Shown one piece after another: positions 46,645-54,756 of a stretch of 64,000 nt of DNA. The translations under genes were made by a program, and so were the position numbers. The notes under the pieces are model-generated. The model worked only from the letters and a program-made list of their open reading frames with translations. It did not search any database and was not told the origin of the DNA. Each line of letters opens with the position of its first letter. The first letter of the stretch is position 1. Where the stretch lies: NCBI GenBank assembly GCA_963752495.1, contig CAVVYJ010000002.1:62001-126000 (forward strand). Direction: 5' to 3'. The stretch is from CAVVYJ01 sp963752495. Its GTDB lineage: Bacteria > Pseudomonadota > Gammaproteobacteria > Burkholderiales > Methylophilaceae.

Positions 46645-46914
46645 ATGGCAACAACTGCAGCTGAGCGCGCTAAAATCGTTAGCGAGTTTCAACAAAAAAA
46701 AGGTGATACAGGTAGTCCAGAAGTGCAAGTTGCACTTTTAAGTAGCCGTATTACTTATCTTACTGAGCATTTTAAATCTAACAAAAAAGACAATCATTCA
46801 CGCCGCGGTTTGCTAGCGTTGGTGAGCCAACGTCGCCGTTTGCTGGATTATTTAAAAAGTAAAGACGTAAGCCGTTATCAAACTCTGATTGAGCGTTTGA
46901 GCTTACGTAAATAA
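46645..46914 (+). CDS. rpsO: 30S ribosomal protein S15
   Basis: S15 binds the central domain of 16S rRNA. The 89-residue protein has the family length and shows GDTGSPEVQVALLSSRI, HSRRGLLALVSQRRRLLDYL and the end RYQTLIERLSLRK. AAAGGAA precedes the ATG. An intrinsic terminator follows, so pnp has at least partly independent expression. Confidence 0.98.
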   Translation: MATTAAERAKIVSEFQQKKGDTGSPEVQVALLSSRITYLTEHFKSNKKDNHSRRGLLALVSQRRRLLDYLKSKDVSRYQTLIERLSLRK

Positions 46915-46966
46915 TTTCTATAAATGGCTAACTTGCTTATTTTAAGCGGCCTGTTATAGAGGTAGC

Positions 46967-47006
46967 AAAAAGCCGATAGCATCCTTAATGCATCGGCTTT
47001 TTTTAT
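46967..47006 (+). terminator. Intrinsic terminator after rpsO
   Basis: AAAAAGCCGAT and ATCGGCTTTTTTT form a stem, extended inside by GCAT/ATGC with a one-base bulge. It lies between rpsO and pnp, as is common for this pair. Confidence 0.87.
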
Positions 47007-47056
47007 TGTTTAGCGGTTATTGGGTAGTGAATAGCCGCAATTGAAAAGGAAAAATA

Positions 47057-49174
47057 ATGTTTAATATTACAAAAAAAAGTATTCAATATGGGGCACATAC
47101 GCTCACGTTAGAAACAGGTGAAATCTCACGTCAAGCCGATGCGGCTGTGTTGGTGAGTTATGGTGATACCGTTGTGTTAGTTGCTGTCACTTCAAAAAGT
47201 GAAGTCAAAGAAGGCCAAGATTTCTTCCCGCTAACAGTCGATTACATGGAAAAAACCTATGCTGCGGGCAAGATCCCTGGCGGTTTTTTCAAACGTGAAG
47301 GCCGTCCTTCTGAAAAAGAAACACTTACTAGCCGTTTAATCGACCGTCCATTCCGCCCATTGTTTCCAGAAGCGTTTTATAACGAAGTGCAAGTGGTGGC
47401 GACCGTAATGTCGTCAGACCCGGAAATTGATGCAGATATTCCTGCGATTATTGGTGCTTCGGCTGCCATGTCGCTTTCTGGCATTCCGTTTTTTGGCCCA
47501 TTAGGCGCAGCGCGCGTAGGCTACATTGATGGCGAATATGTATTAAACCCAACAGCAACACAATTAACCGAAACCAAATTAGATTTAGTGGTTGCTGCCA
47601 CTGAAACCGCTGTGATGATGGTGGAATCTGAAGCGAAAGAGTTATCAGAAGAAGTGATGCTTGGCGCGGTAGTTTATGGTCACGAGCAAATGCAGTCAGT
47701 CATTAAAATGATTAATGAAATGGCAGCAGAAGCGGGTAAAGATGCATGGGATTGGGTAGCGCCTGAGCCAGACACAGCGTTGATTGAAAAAATGCAAGCA
47801 CTAGCAGGCGCAGATGTAAACGCTGCATTCCAAATTAAAGCAAAAGGTGAGCGCTCAGCTAAGTTAGATGAAATTAAATCTAAAGTGATGGCAGCGTTAA
47901 TCAATGAAAATACCTCAACCGCAGAAGCCAACAAAATTAAAGGTGAGTTCTTTAATTTAGAAGCTAAAACTGTGCGTAGCCAAATTTTAAATGGTGAGCC
48001 ACGTATTGATGGCCGCGACACACGCACTGTGCGTCCAATCAGCATTCGCACGGGCGTTTTGCCACGCACACATGGCTCTGCATTGTTTACCCGTGGTGAA
48101 ACACAAGCCTTGGTGGTTGCAACGCTTGGTACAGGCCGTGATGAACAAATTATTGATGCCTTGCAAGGCGAGTATAACGACCGCTTTATGTTGCATTACA
48201 ACATGCCTCCATATGCTACTGGTGAAACAGGCCGTGTTGGTACACCAAAACGCCGCGAAATCGGTCATGGCCGTTTGGCTAAGCGCGCATTAATTGCCGC
48301 GTTGCCCGCAAAAGAAGATTTTGATTACACCATGCGTGTGGTTTCTGAAATTACCGAATCTAACGGTTCAAGCTCAATGGCTTCTGTATGTGGTGGCTGC
48401 TTAGCTTTGCTAGACGCCGGCGTGCCGATGAAAGCGCATGTAGCAGGTATTGCCATGGGTTTGATTAAAGAAGGCAACCGCGTTGCAGTGCTCACCGACA
48501 TTTTGGGTGATGAAGATCACTTGGGTGATATGGACTTTAAAGTGGCAGGTACAGAAAACGGCGTGACTGCGTTACAAATGGATATTAAGATTACCGGTAT
48601 TACCTCACAAATTATGCAAGTGGCATTGGCACAAGCTAAAGAAGGCCGTGAGCATATTTTGGGCATCATGAAAAAAGCCATGAGCACTGCCAACACTGAA
48701 ATGTCGCAATTTGCACCACGTATTATTGTCATGAAAATTAACCCCGATAAAATCCGTGATGTGATTGGTAAAGGCGGCGCGGTGATTCAAGCGCTGACTA
48801 AAGAGACTGGCACCTCGATTGATATTGAAGAAGATGGCACCATTAAAATTGCGTGCACTTCGGCAGAGCAAGGCGAAGAAGCACAACGCCGCATCGCACA
48901 AATTACGGCTGAGGTAGAAGTGGGCCAAATTTACGAAGGCCCAGTTGTTAAGCTGTTAGATTTTGGTGCGGTAGTTTCGTTGTTGCCAGGTAAAGATGGT
49001 TTAGTGCATATCTCACAAATTGCACATCAACGCGTGAATGCGGTGAGCGATTTTGTGAAAGAAGGCGATATCGTCAAAGTGAAAGTGGTAGAAATTGACG
49101 ACAAAGGCAAAGTGCGTTTAAGCATGAAAGCGTTGATTGACCCACCAGCAAAAGAAGAAGCACCACAACAGTAA
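47057..49174 (+). CDS. pnp: Polyribonucleotide nucleotidyltransferase (PNPase)
   Basis: PNPase is a phosphorolytic 3'-5' exoribonuclease of the RNA degradosome. The 705-residue protein has two RNase PH domains (VLVSYGDTVVLVAV; RTHGSALFTRGETQALVV), GSSSMASVCGGCLALLDAG, a KH domain (IRDVIGKGGAVIQALTKETG) and a C-terminal S1 domain (VVKLLDFGAVVSLLPGKDGL). AAGGAA precedes the ATG. It follows the rpsO terminator and ends in a strong terminator. Confidence 0.98.
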   Translation: MFNITKKSIQYGAHTLTLETGEISRQADAAVLVSYGDTVVLVAVTSKSEVKEGQDFFPLTVDYMEKTYAAGKIPGGFFKREGRPSEKETLTSRLIDRPFRPLFPEAFYNEVQVVATVMSSDPEIDADIPAIIGASAAMSLSGIPFFGPLGAARVGYIDGEYVLNPTATQLTETKLDLVVAATETAVMMVESEAKELSEEVMLGAVVYGHEQMQSVIKMINEMAAEAGKDAWDWVAPEPDTALIEKMQALAGADVNAAFQIKAKGERSAKLDEIKSKVMAALINENTSTAEANKIKGEFFNLEAKTVRSQILNGEPRIDGRDTRTVRPISIRTGVLPRTHGSALFTRGETQALVVATLGTGRDEQIIDALQGEYNDRFMLHYNMPPYATGETGRVGTPKRREIGHGRLAKRALIAALPAKEDFDYTMRVVSEITESNGSSSMASVCGGCLALLDAGVPMKAHVAGIAMGLIKEGNRVAVLTDILGDEDHLGDMDFKVAGTENGVTALQMDIKITGITSQIMQVALAQAKEGREHILGIMKKAMSTANTEMSQFAPRIIVMKINPDKIRDVIGKGGAVIQALTKETGTSIDIEEDGTIKIACTSAEQGEEAQRRIAQITAEVEVGQIYEGPVVKLLDFGAVVSLLPGKDGLVHISQIAHQRVNAVSDFVKEGDIVKVKVVEIDDKGKVRLSMKALIDPPAKEEAPQQ

Positions 49175-49186
49175 TGTTAGTTGATA

Positions 49187-49216
49187 ATAAAAAGCCCGCA
49201 AAAGCGGGCTTTTTAT
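49187..49216 (+). terminator. Intrinsic terminator after pnp
   Basis: AAAAAGCCCGC and GCGGGCTTTTT form a perfect stem with an AAAA loop 14 bases after the pnp stop. It is the first of several hairpins before dksA. Confidence 0.92.
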
Positions 49217-49266
49217 TATGCGCCAAGAGGCCATGGATATTGGGTGGTAGGGCGATTGGTTTAAAT

Positions 49267-49295
49267 AAAAAAGCGACTCGAAAGTCGCTTTTTAT
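49267..49295. terminator. Second terminator-like hairpin between pnp and dksA
   Basis: AAAAAAGCGACT and AGTCGCTTTTT pair with loop CGAA, a stable tetraloop. T runs occur on both strands, so it could act in either direction. Confidence 0.75.
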
Positions 49296-49359
49296 GCTTT
49301 CATTGCCACTTGTTTTTAGTTCCGGCATAAACTAAAGGTTAGTCTTCACTCAAAATACA

Positions 49360-49382
49360 AAGCGGCATCAAATGCCGCTTTC
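49360..49382. terminator. Third hairpin between pnp and dksA
   Basis: AAAGCGGCAT and ATGCCGCTTT form a perfect 10-bp stem with a CAA loop. The T run is short, so terminator strength is uncertain. Confidence 0.6.
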
Positions 49383-49392
49383 TTGCTTTGGT

Positions 49393-49441
49393 TTCGGCCG
49401 CTTCGCTTAACGTCGCTACGCGAGTTAGCCTACGCCGAAAA
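49393..49441. repeat. Imperfect long hairpin between pnp and dksA
   Basis: Outer arms TTTCGGC (49393-49399) and GCCGAAA (49435-49441) enclose a second, imperfect pairing of GCTTAAC with GTTAGC. Its role is unknown; a REP-like or extragenic element is possible. Confidence 0.45.
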
Positions 49442-49470
49442 CAAGTTGCCTAGTGGGCAACTTGTTTTTC
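49442..49470. terminator. Hairpin overlapping the dksA stop codon
   Basis: ACAAGTTGCC (49442-49451) pairs with GGCAACTTGT (49457-49466), loop of five bases, T runs on both sides. On the minus strand it includes the last codons of dksA, whose TAG sits in the loop and the following arm. It is probably the dksA terminator. Confidence 0.78.
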
Positions 49471-49872
49471 TCGCATTTCATCCAGCGTTTTGCAGTCAAT
49501 ACAAAGTGTCGCAGTTGGGCGCGCTTCTAGTCGTTTTAAGCCAATTTCTACACCGCATCCTTCGCAATAGCCATATTCGTCATTATCAATATTGCGTAAT
49601 GTCTCATCGATTTTTTTAATGAGTTTGCGTTCGCGGTCGCGGTTACGCAGTTCCAGCGCCATGTCGGATTCCTGACTGGCACGGTCGTTAGGGTCTGCAA
49701 ACATCGTGACTTCGTCTTGCATCGTATGCACGGTGCGGTCTATATCGTGACTGAGCTCAGATTTCCAGTCATTTAAAATCTTGCGAAAGTGATTCAGTTG
49801 GTTCTTGTTCATGTATTCCTCATCAGGCTTTGCCTGATAAGGAGTAAAAGTTTTGTTTAGTGTTTCTGCCAT
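49450..49872 (-). CDS. dksA: RNA polymerase-binding transcription factor DksA
   Basis: DksA binds the polymerase secondary channel and, with ppGpp, tunes rRNA and amino acid promoters. From the ATG at 49872 it has 140 residues, with a long coiled coil and the C-terminal zinc finger C103, C106, C124, C127 (CEGCGVEIG, LCIDC). Acidic DPNDRASQESD at the coiled-coil turn gives the two functional aspartates. The frame is open to 49908, but the added residues are unlike DksA. Confidence 0.95.
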   Translation of the reverse strand: MAETLNKTFTPYQAKPDEEYMNKNQLNHFRKILNDWKSELSHDIDRTVHTMQDEVTMFADPNDRASQESDMALELRNRDRERKLIKKIDETLRNIDNDEYGYCEGCGVEIGLKRLEARPTATLCIDCKTLDEMREKQVAH

Positions 49873-50017
49873 ATTGTGTCCAAAAAAGCGCAGTAAATGT
49901 CGCGCCAAAAAAGGTAATTAGTAAGTTATAGATTTTTAATCGCGCGAGTTTACACTTATTAATTGCCTTATGCAAAGATAATTGCAAAAGTAATTTTGTA
50001 ACCAGATTATTACGTTT

Positions 50018-50878
50018 TTAAGTCTTGGATTCGCGTTGCTCTAAAGCTAATAGGGTATTTTCCATTAAGGTTGCCACCGTCATTGGCCCTACGCCACCGG
50101 GAACGGGCGTGATGTAAGCTGCGCGCGCTTTAGCTGCATTAAAATCCACATCGCCACAAAGCGTACCATCGGCGCGGCGGTTAATCCCTATATCAATCAC
50201 AATGGCGCCTGGCTTAATCCAATCACCTTGAATCAACCCTGCCTTACCCGCAGCTGCAACAACCAAATCCGCATTTTTAACTTTTCCGGCCAAATCTTTG
50301 GTGTGACGATGACAGCTGGTAATGGTGCAGCCTGCGAGTAATAACTCAAGCGCCATTGGGCGGCCAACATTGTTAGAAACGCCAACAATGACAGCGTCCA
50401 AGCCCATTAAATCAATATTGCTTGCATGCAGCATTTTAATCACACCAAATGGCGTGCATGAGCGTAGCGTGGGCTGACGAAGCGCCAAGCGGCCGATATT
50501 ATAAGGATGAAAGCCATCAACATCTTTAAGCGCACTAATGCGCTCGATGATGTGTTCGGTGTTAATTTGCGGCGGCAATGGCGTTTGCACCAAAATGCCA
50601 TCAATCGTGTCGTCGCAGTTAAGCTTATCGATAAGTGCAAATAAGTCGGCCTCGGTTGTGTCAGCTGGCAAGTTGTGAGAAACATCAGTGATACCGACCT
50701 TTTCACAAGCTTTGACCTTATTGCGCACATAAATCGCAGATGCTGGATCGGCACCAACTAAAATCACGGCAATGCAAGGCGCGCGCTTACCAGCGGCAAG
50801 GCGGGCGGCAATTTTTGTTTTAATTTCGCCCAGTAAGTTTTCGGCAATCGCTTTGCCGTCGATAATTTGTGCTGTCAT
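50018..50878 (-). CDS. folD: Bifunctional methylenetetrahydrofolate dehydrogenase/cyclohydrolase
   Basis: FolD interconverts methylene- and formyl-tetrahydrofolate through methenyl-THF. The 286-residue protein has the active-site YVRNKVKACEKVGI with the catalytic lysine, GILVQTPLPPQI, and the NADP-binding VGVSNNVGRPMALELLLAG. In methylotrophs this step sits at the junction of C1 and folate metabolism. It has its own short leader and no partner gene. Confidence 0.96.
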   Translation of the reverse strand: MTAQIIDGKAIAENLLGEIKTKIAARLAAGKRAPCIAVILVGADPASAIYVRNKVKACEKVGITDVSHNLPADTTEADLFALIDKLNCDDTIDGILVQTPLPPQINTEHIIERISALKDVDGFHPYNIGRLALRQPTLRSCTPFGVIKMLHASNIDLMGLDAVIVGVSNNVGRPMALELLLAGCTITSCHRHTKDLAGKVKNADLVVAAAGKAGLIQGDWIKPGAIVIDIGINRRADGTLCGDVDFNAAKARAAYITPVPGGVGPMTVATLMENTLLALEQRESKT

Positions 50879-50933
50879 GCTTTAATAAAATTAAATAAAT
50901 TTTGAAATAAAACAGCATTTTAACATATTAGAA

Positions 50934-50962
50934 TTGACCAAAAGGCCAGTTTGCGCTATATT
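50934..50962 (+). promoter_or_regulatory. Promoter of the tRNA-Pro-Arg-His cluster
   Basis: TTGACC (50934-50939) and TATATT (50957-50962) are 17 bases apart and the -10 ends 10 bases before tRNA-Pro. One mismatch in each box. Confidence 0.75.
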
Positions 50963-50972
50963 TCTGCCTCTT

Positions 50973-51049
50973 CGGCGTGTAGCGTAGTCTGGTAGCGCGC
51001 CTGCTTTGGGAGCAGGATGTCGGGAGTTCGAATCTCTCCACGCCGACCA
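50973..51049 (+). tRNA. tRNA-Pro (anticodon UGG)
   Basis: A 77-base cloverleaf with acceptor CGGCGTG/CACGCCG, anticodon loop TTTGGGA (UGG) closed by CCTGC/GCAGG, a T-loop TTCGAAT, and encoded CCA. It is the first of three adjacent tRNAs. Confidence 0.95.
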
Positions 51050-51094
51050 GTTTTTTTGGTCTTGCCTTTTTAGTCGTCACCACGTAACTTAAAT

Positions 51095-51171
51095 CTGCCC
51101 GTAGCTCAACCGGATAGAGCACCAGCCTTCTAAGCTGGGGGTTACAGGTTCGATTCCTGTCGGGCAGGCCA
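51095..51171 (+). tRNA. tRNA-Arg (anticodon UCU)
   Basis: A 77-base cloverleaf with acceptor CTGCCCG/CGGGCAG, anticodon loop CTTCTAA (UCU) closed by CCAGC/GCTGG, T-arm ACAGG/CCTGT, and encoded CCA. It lies 45 bases after tRNA-Pro. Confidence 0.94.
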
Positions 51172-51182
51172 TTTGTCTCTAT

Positions 51183-51259
51183 GGTGGCTGTAGCTCAGCT
51201 GGTAGAGCCCTGGATTGTGATTCCAGTTGTCGTGGGTTCGAGCCCCATCAGCCACCCCA
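51183..51259 (+). tRNA. tRNA-His (anticodon GUG)
   Basis: A cloverleaf with acceptor GTGGCTG/CAGCCAC, anticodon loop TTGTGAT (GUG) closed by CTGGA/TCCAG, and encoded CCA. The extra 5' G at 51183 opposite C73 is the histidine identity feature. It lies 11 bases after tRNA-Arg. Confidence 0.95.
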
Positions 51260-51274
51260 AATTCTTTGCTGTAA

Positions 51275-52618
51275 CTAATCAAATAACCCCTTTAGCTTAT
51301 CTAGCGTTTTACCAGCTTTTAATCCTAGCCCCGCGCCAGCTGGACCTAAAGCAGCCGCACCTGCGATAGCACCAGCAATGGCCGCTTTGGTGGGGAATAC
51401 TCTCGGGTTTTCTAATGTCCCGGACACCTCTAGCGGAATGGCCGTAATCTTCATGCTGTTTTTAACTTCGACTTCTACCTCACCATTTAGGCTTTTATTC
51501 GGGTTGATTTTTACCTCGCCGTTGGCCGACATCAGGCCAGATTTAACCTTTAGATTACGAAATCGATAAGTTTTGCCAGAGATGCCAAGCAAGCCAGAAA
51601 GCTCGTCAAACTTGGTTTCACCGCCTTTGCCTTGGCCTACCAGCATGAGCGGTGCTTTCGCTAAATCGAAGCCATAAAGTACACCATCATTCACATTGAA
51701 TTGAATATTGGCTTGTAAATTGTCTGCCAATTGACCGGCTTCTTTAGCGTTTGCACTAAATTGTCCACTACTAAAAAGCTGCCCACTCACGCGAGTGGAT
51801 TTGCTCATGATGCGCGCAGGTTCGCGCACTGCAAGATTATTTAGCTTGGCATTGCCGCTTAGTTTGTAGACTTTCCCCCAAGTTAAAATGGCATCACCGC
51901 TTAGTTTACCGCCGTAAAGTGCACCATCGATTTTTGAAATTTTCAATTTCTTATCGGTTAATACCATCTCCATATTCAGCGTATCAATGAATAGCGGAGG
52001 CCCTGCGGGCAAAGTCCACGCTTTGGCATTAAACGTGATGCGTTGCAAATTTTGCCCAGATGTTAGGTCGCCTTCAGAAACTAAATTAAATTTAAGTTTC
52101 CCATCAGCACTTTCAATTTTCGCTGCTTTCGGCTTATTTTCCGGGCCCAAAAGAATGTCTGCATTGATTTCCGGTAAGCGCATGCCAGGCCAAACAAGCT
52201 TAGCATCGTTAATCTCAACCATGCGCACGCTAACTGTTGTCTTGTTAGTTGGGTCTTTCGGTTGTTTCGAAAAGTTCGCCAAAATATCCAGCGCAGCTTT
52301 TTTGATCACGGGGTTATCGATTTGTATACTGGAAATAACTTTATTGTCAGAAAATAGTGAAGTGATAGCAGGCAATACCGATGCATCTGCCACGCTTAAC
52401 TCCTGATGTTTTCCCACTACTAAATCGCTCACGTTCAGGCGCGGGGTGGGTAGAAACGCAATACGTAAAGCACCAATACTGACGGGCACTCCAAGCGCTT
52501 TGGTTGCTAACACCTCCGCTTGCTTGGTGTAGGCGCTCATCGGAATCAAAAATGGGATGATGAGTAGCGCCATAATAATAGCGCCAATCCATATTAATCT
52601 TCGCTTCCACATAAGCAT
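51275..52618 (-). CDS. AsmA family protein
   Basis: A 447-residue envelope protein of the AsmA-like family, now seen as lipid-transfer bridges to the outer membrane. It has an N-terminal membrane helix (LIWIGAIIMALLIIPFLI), the family start with VSIGALRIAFLPTPRLNVSDL and the AsmA C-terminal region with LSGLLGISGKTYRFRNLKV. It ends with a Gly/Ala-rich tail. It converges on the tRNA-His gene with a 15-base gap and no clear terminator. Confidence 0.87.
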   Translation of the reverse strand: MLMWKRRLIWIGAIIMALLIIPFLIPMSAYTKQAEVLATKALGVPVSIGALRIAFLPTPRLNVSDLVVGKHQELSVADASVLPAITSLFSDNKVISSIQIDNPVIKKAALDILANFSKQPKDPTNKTTVSVRMVEINDAKLVWPGMRLPEINADILLGPENKPKAAKIESADGKLKFNLVSEGDLTSGQNLQRITFNAKAWTLPAGPPLFIDTLNMEMVLTDKKLKISKIDGALYGGKLSGDAILTWGKVYKLSGNAKLNNLAVREPARIMSKSTRVSGQLFSSGQFSANAKEAGQLADNLQANIQFNVNDGVLYGFDLAKAPLMLVGQGKGGETKFDELSGLLGISGKTYRFRNLKVKSGLMSANGEVKINPNKSLNGEVEVEVKNSMKITAIPLEVSGTLENPRVFPTKAAIAGAIAGAAALGPAGAGLGLKAGKTLDKLKGLFD

Positions 52619-52815
52619 ATTAAGTCCTTAGCTGGTTGAGAAAAGCGTGAAGCTCGTGAAAGTACCTAGCTTAGCAAAAATAAATAAAAAATACCGCGTA
52701 AAGGCTTAAATATTTGGCGGTGCTTGCCGATATCTTAATGTAAGGGAAAAGCCATCACTCAAAAGGGTGTTGCGCTTTAATTCATCGATTCAACACCTAC
52801 ATTCGGAGATCCAAT

Positions 52816-53208
52816 GTGAGATTCATAAATGCTATGCTAGCTCATGCTTGGCTCGCACTAAGATTAAAGCACGATGGTTCTGGCTTACCAGCAAATATGC
52901 CAGCTGCGTTTTTACTCGTGGTTTTGTATATTGCGTTAAGCCTCACCAATGCAAGTATAAGCGGTGATATCAAAATTGGATCCTTTATTGCGCTAAGCTT
53001 TATTGCCCAATTTTATGTTTTTTGTCTCAGGGATAAATTGATAGGGCTCATTATTCTTATTGGTATTATCGTCAATGTGTTATCGCTATTGATAAATCTT
53101 TTTGCTGGGATGTCCGAAACTAAGCAGTTATTGCTCACAATGTTAGAGTTCGTCATGATTTTTGGCGCGCTTGTTAATGTAATTCGAAGTAACGCTAAAA
53201 TTATTTAG
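52816..53208 (+). CDS. Small integral membrane protein of unknown function
   Basis: A 130-residue protein with about four membrane segments (LLVVLYIALSLTNAS, IALSFIAQFYVFCL, LIILIGIIVNVLSLLINLF, LEFVMIFGALVNVI). I recognise no family. The start is a GTG at 52816; another possible start is the ATG at 52834. It lies alone before the sigma-54 regulator, separated by 118 bases, and may or may not belong to the pilus cluster. Confidence 0.62.
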   Translation: MRFINAMLAHAWLALRLKHDGSGLPANMPAAFLLVVLYIALSLTNASISGDIKIGSFIALSFIAQFYVFCLRDKLIGLIILIGIIVNVLSLLINLFAGMSETKQLLLTMLEFVMIFGALVNVIRSNAKII

Positions 53209-53285
53209 TCATTTTTAATTTTTTAGGGCGTTTAAACAACACCTCTTGGCCTAAACGTTGATAGAAGCCTTTATACAGGTTATAG

Positions 53286-53305
53286 TATTCTTAAAAATAA
53301 GAATA
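53286..53305. repeat. Perfect inverted repeat before the response regulator
   Basis: TATTCTTA and TAAGAATA flank a 4-base AAAA spacer, ending 21 bases before the ATG of the regulator. It could be an operator or a weak hairpin; it is AT-rich, so chance is possible. Confidence 0.5.
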
Positions 53306-53326
53306 AAATTAACGTAGAGGTAAATT

Positions 53327-54745
53327 ATGGCTGAATCACGTCCCGTGTTGATCATTATCGATGATGATCCGCTCATTACGGATACATTGCATTTTGTCCT
53401 AAGCAAACACTTTGAAGTCTGTGTGGCGGATTCGCGCTCGCAAGCCAAAAGTTTGCTACGCCAGCTTGATGAGCCGCCAGCGCTTGCCTTGGTCGACTTG
53501 GGCTTGCCGCCCATGCAACATAAGCCTGACGAAGGTTTTAAGATGATTGGTGAGCTGCTTGCACATTCGCCAAGTATGAAGATTCATGTGCTCTCAGGGC
53601 AAAGCGATGATGTGAATGTTAAGCATGCACTTGCTTTAGGCGCACTCGACTTTATCCCCAAACCTTGTGATGTTGATCGCTTAAAAGAGCTTTTACTCAA
53701 TTCGTTAAAAGTTCAAAGTGTTGAGCTCACAGAAAAACCCGAAGATAAAAACGGTGGCATGATTGGCGAAAGTCTGCCGATGCAAACCTTGATTACGCAA
53801 ATTCGCCAATTTGCAGATTCACCATTCCCCGTGCTGATTGAAGGCGAATCTGGAAGCGGTAAAGAGCGCGTGGCCAGTAATTTCCATCGTTTTAGTAAAC
53901 GCATTAAACAACCTTATTTGTCCGTCAATTGCGCTGCAATCTCCCCTATGCTTGCGGAGTCTATTTTGTTTGGGCATGCCAAAGGCGCCTTTACTGGTGC
54001 GGCAAATGCTAATGCGGGTTATTTTGAAGATGTGAATGAAGGCACACTTTTTTTAGATGAAATAGGTGAACTGCCGCTTGAAATGCAGGCAAAATTGCTA
54101 CGCGTGTTAGAAAATGGTGAATACACACGCGTTGGGGAAACTCAAACCCGTAAAAGCAAAGCGCGCATTGTTGCGGCAACCAACCGAGATTTACGTGCTG
54201 AAGTTCGTAATGGAAAGTTTAGGTCAGATTTATATCATCGCTTAAGCGTGTTTGCGGTTAAAGTGCCACCCTTAAGGGAGCTGGGTGAAGATAGCCTTGT
54301 TCTGTTAGAGCATTTTAATAATTTTTACGGCCGTGAGACGGGGCAGCAATCATTTAAATTAGATGAAAAAGCAAAAAATCGCTGGTTAAGTTACCATTTT
54401 CCGGGCAATGTGCGAGAGCTTCGCAACATTATCATTCGTCTGATTGCAAAATACGCCGGACAAACAGTAAATGAGGCGCAACTTGCCGCAGAGTTCGATT
54501 TATCGCGACAAAACGAAGTAGATATTGCGCCGGGAGTGGCAAGTGGCGATGTGGCTGGATATGCGCTGCAGCATTTGCAGCATCATGCTAACGTAAATTT
54601 AGATCAAGTATTAAAACAATGGGAAAAAGCCTACGTAGATGCGGCAATGCGTATTACTCATGGTAATTTGAGTCAAGCGGCAAAACTATTGGGAATCAAT
54701 CGCACTACCTTATATAGTCGCATCCAGCTGCAGGAAGAAAAATAA
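53327..54745 (+). CDS. Sigma-54-dependent response regulator (NtrC type)
   Basis: A 472-residue activator. The receiver domain (about 1-125) has DDD at residues 12-14 and D57 (LVDLGLPP) as phospho-acceptor; the AAA+ domain has Walker A GESGSGKE (173-180) and the sigma-54 contact loop GAFTGA (220-225), and DEIGELPLEMQAKLLRVLE; the C-terminal Fis-type helix-turn-helix ends LSQAAKLLGINRTTLYSR. All parts needed to activate sigma-54 promoters are there. No histidine kinase is adjacent. It precedes the pilus cluster by 11 bases and probably regulates it or related genes. Confidence 0.92.
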   Translation: MAESRPVLIIIDDDPLITDTLHFVLSKHFEVCVADSRSQAKSLLRQLDEPPALALVDLGLPPMQHKPDEGFKMIGELLAHSPSMKIHVLSGQSDDVNVKHALALGALDFIPKPCDVDRLKELLLNSLKVQSVELTEKPEDKNGGMIGESLPMQTLITQIRQFADSPFPVLIEGESGSGKERVASNFHRFSKRIKQPYLSVNCAAISPMLAESILFGHAKGAFTGAANANAGYFEDVNEGTLFLDEIGELPLEMQAKLLRVLENGEYTRVGETQTRKSKARIVAATNRDLRAEVRNGKFRSDLYHRLSVFAVKVPPLRELGEDSLVLLEHFNNFYGRETGQQSFKLDEKAKNRWLSYHFPGNVRELRNIIIRLIAKYAGQTVNEAQLAAEFDLSRQNEVDIAPGVASGDVAGYALQHLQHHANVNLDQVLKQWEKAYVDAAMRITHGNLSQAAKLLGINRTTLYSRIQLQEEK

Positions 54746-54756
54746 CTTAAGGTCAC

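Noticed and set aside
52715..52728. TGGC and TTGC boxes resembling a sigma-54 promoter
   Set aside because: The GG-to-GC distance is 10 bases instead of 12.
53247..53262. Sigma-54-like promoter TTGGCCT-N4-TTGAT
   Set aside because: The -24 element and the spacing fit, but the -12 element has GA instead of the invariant GC.
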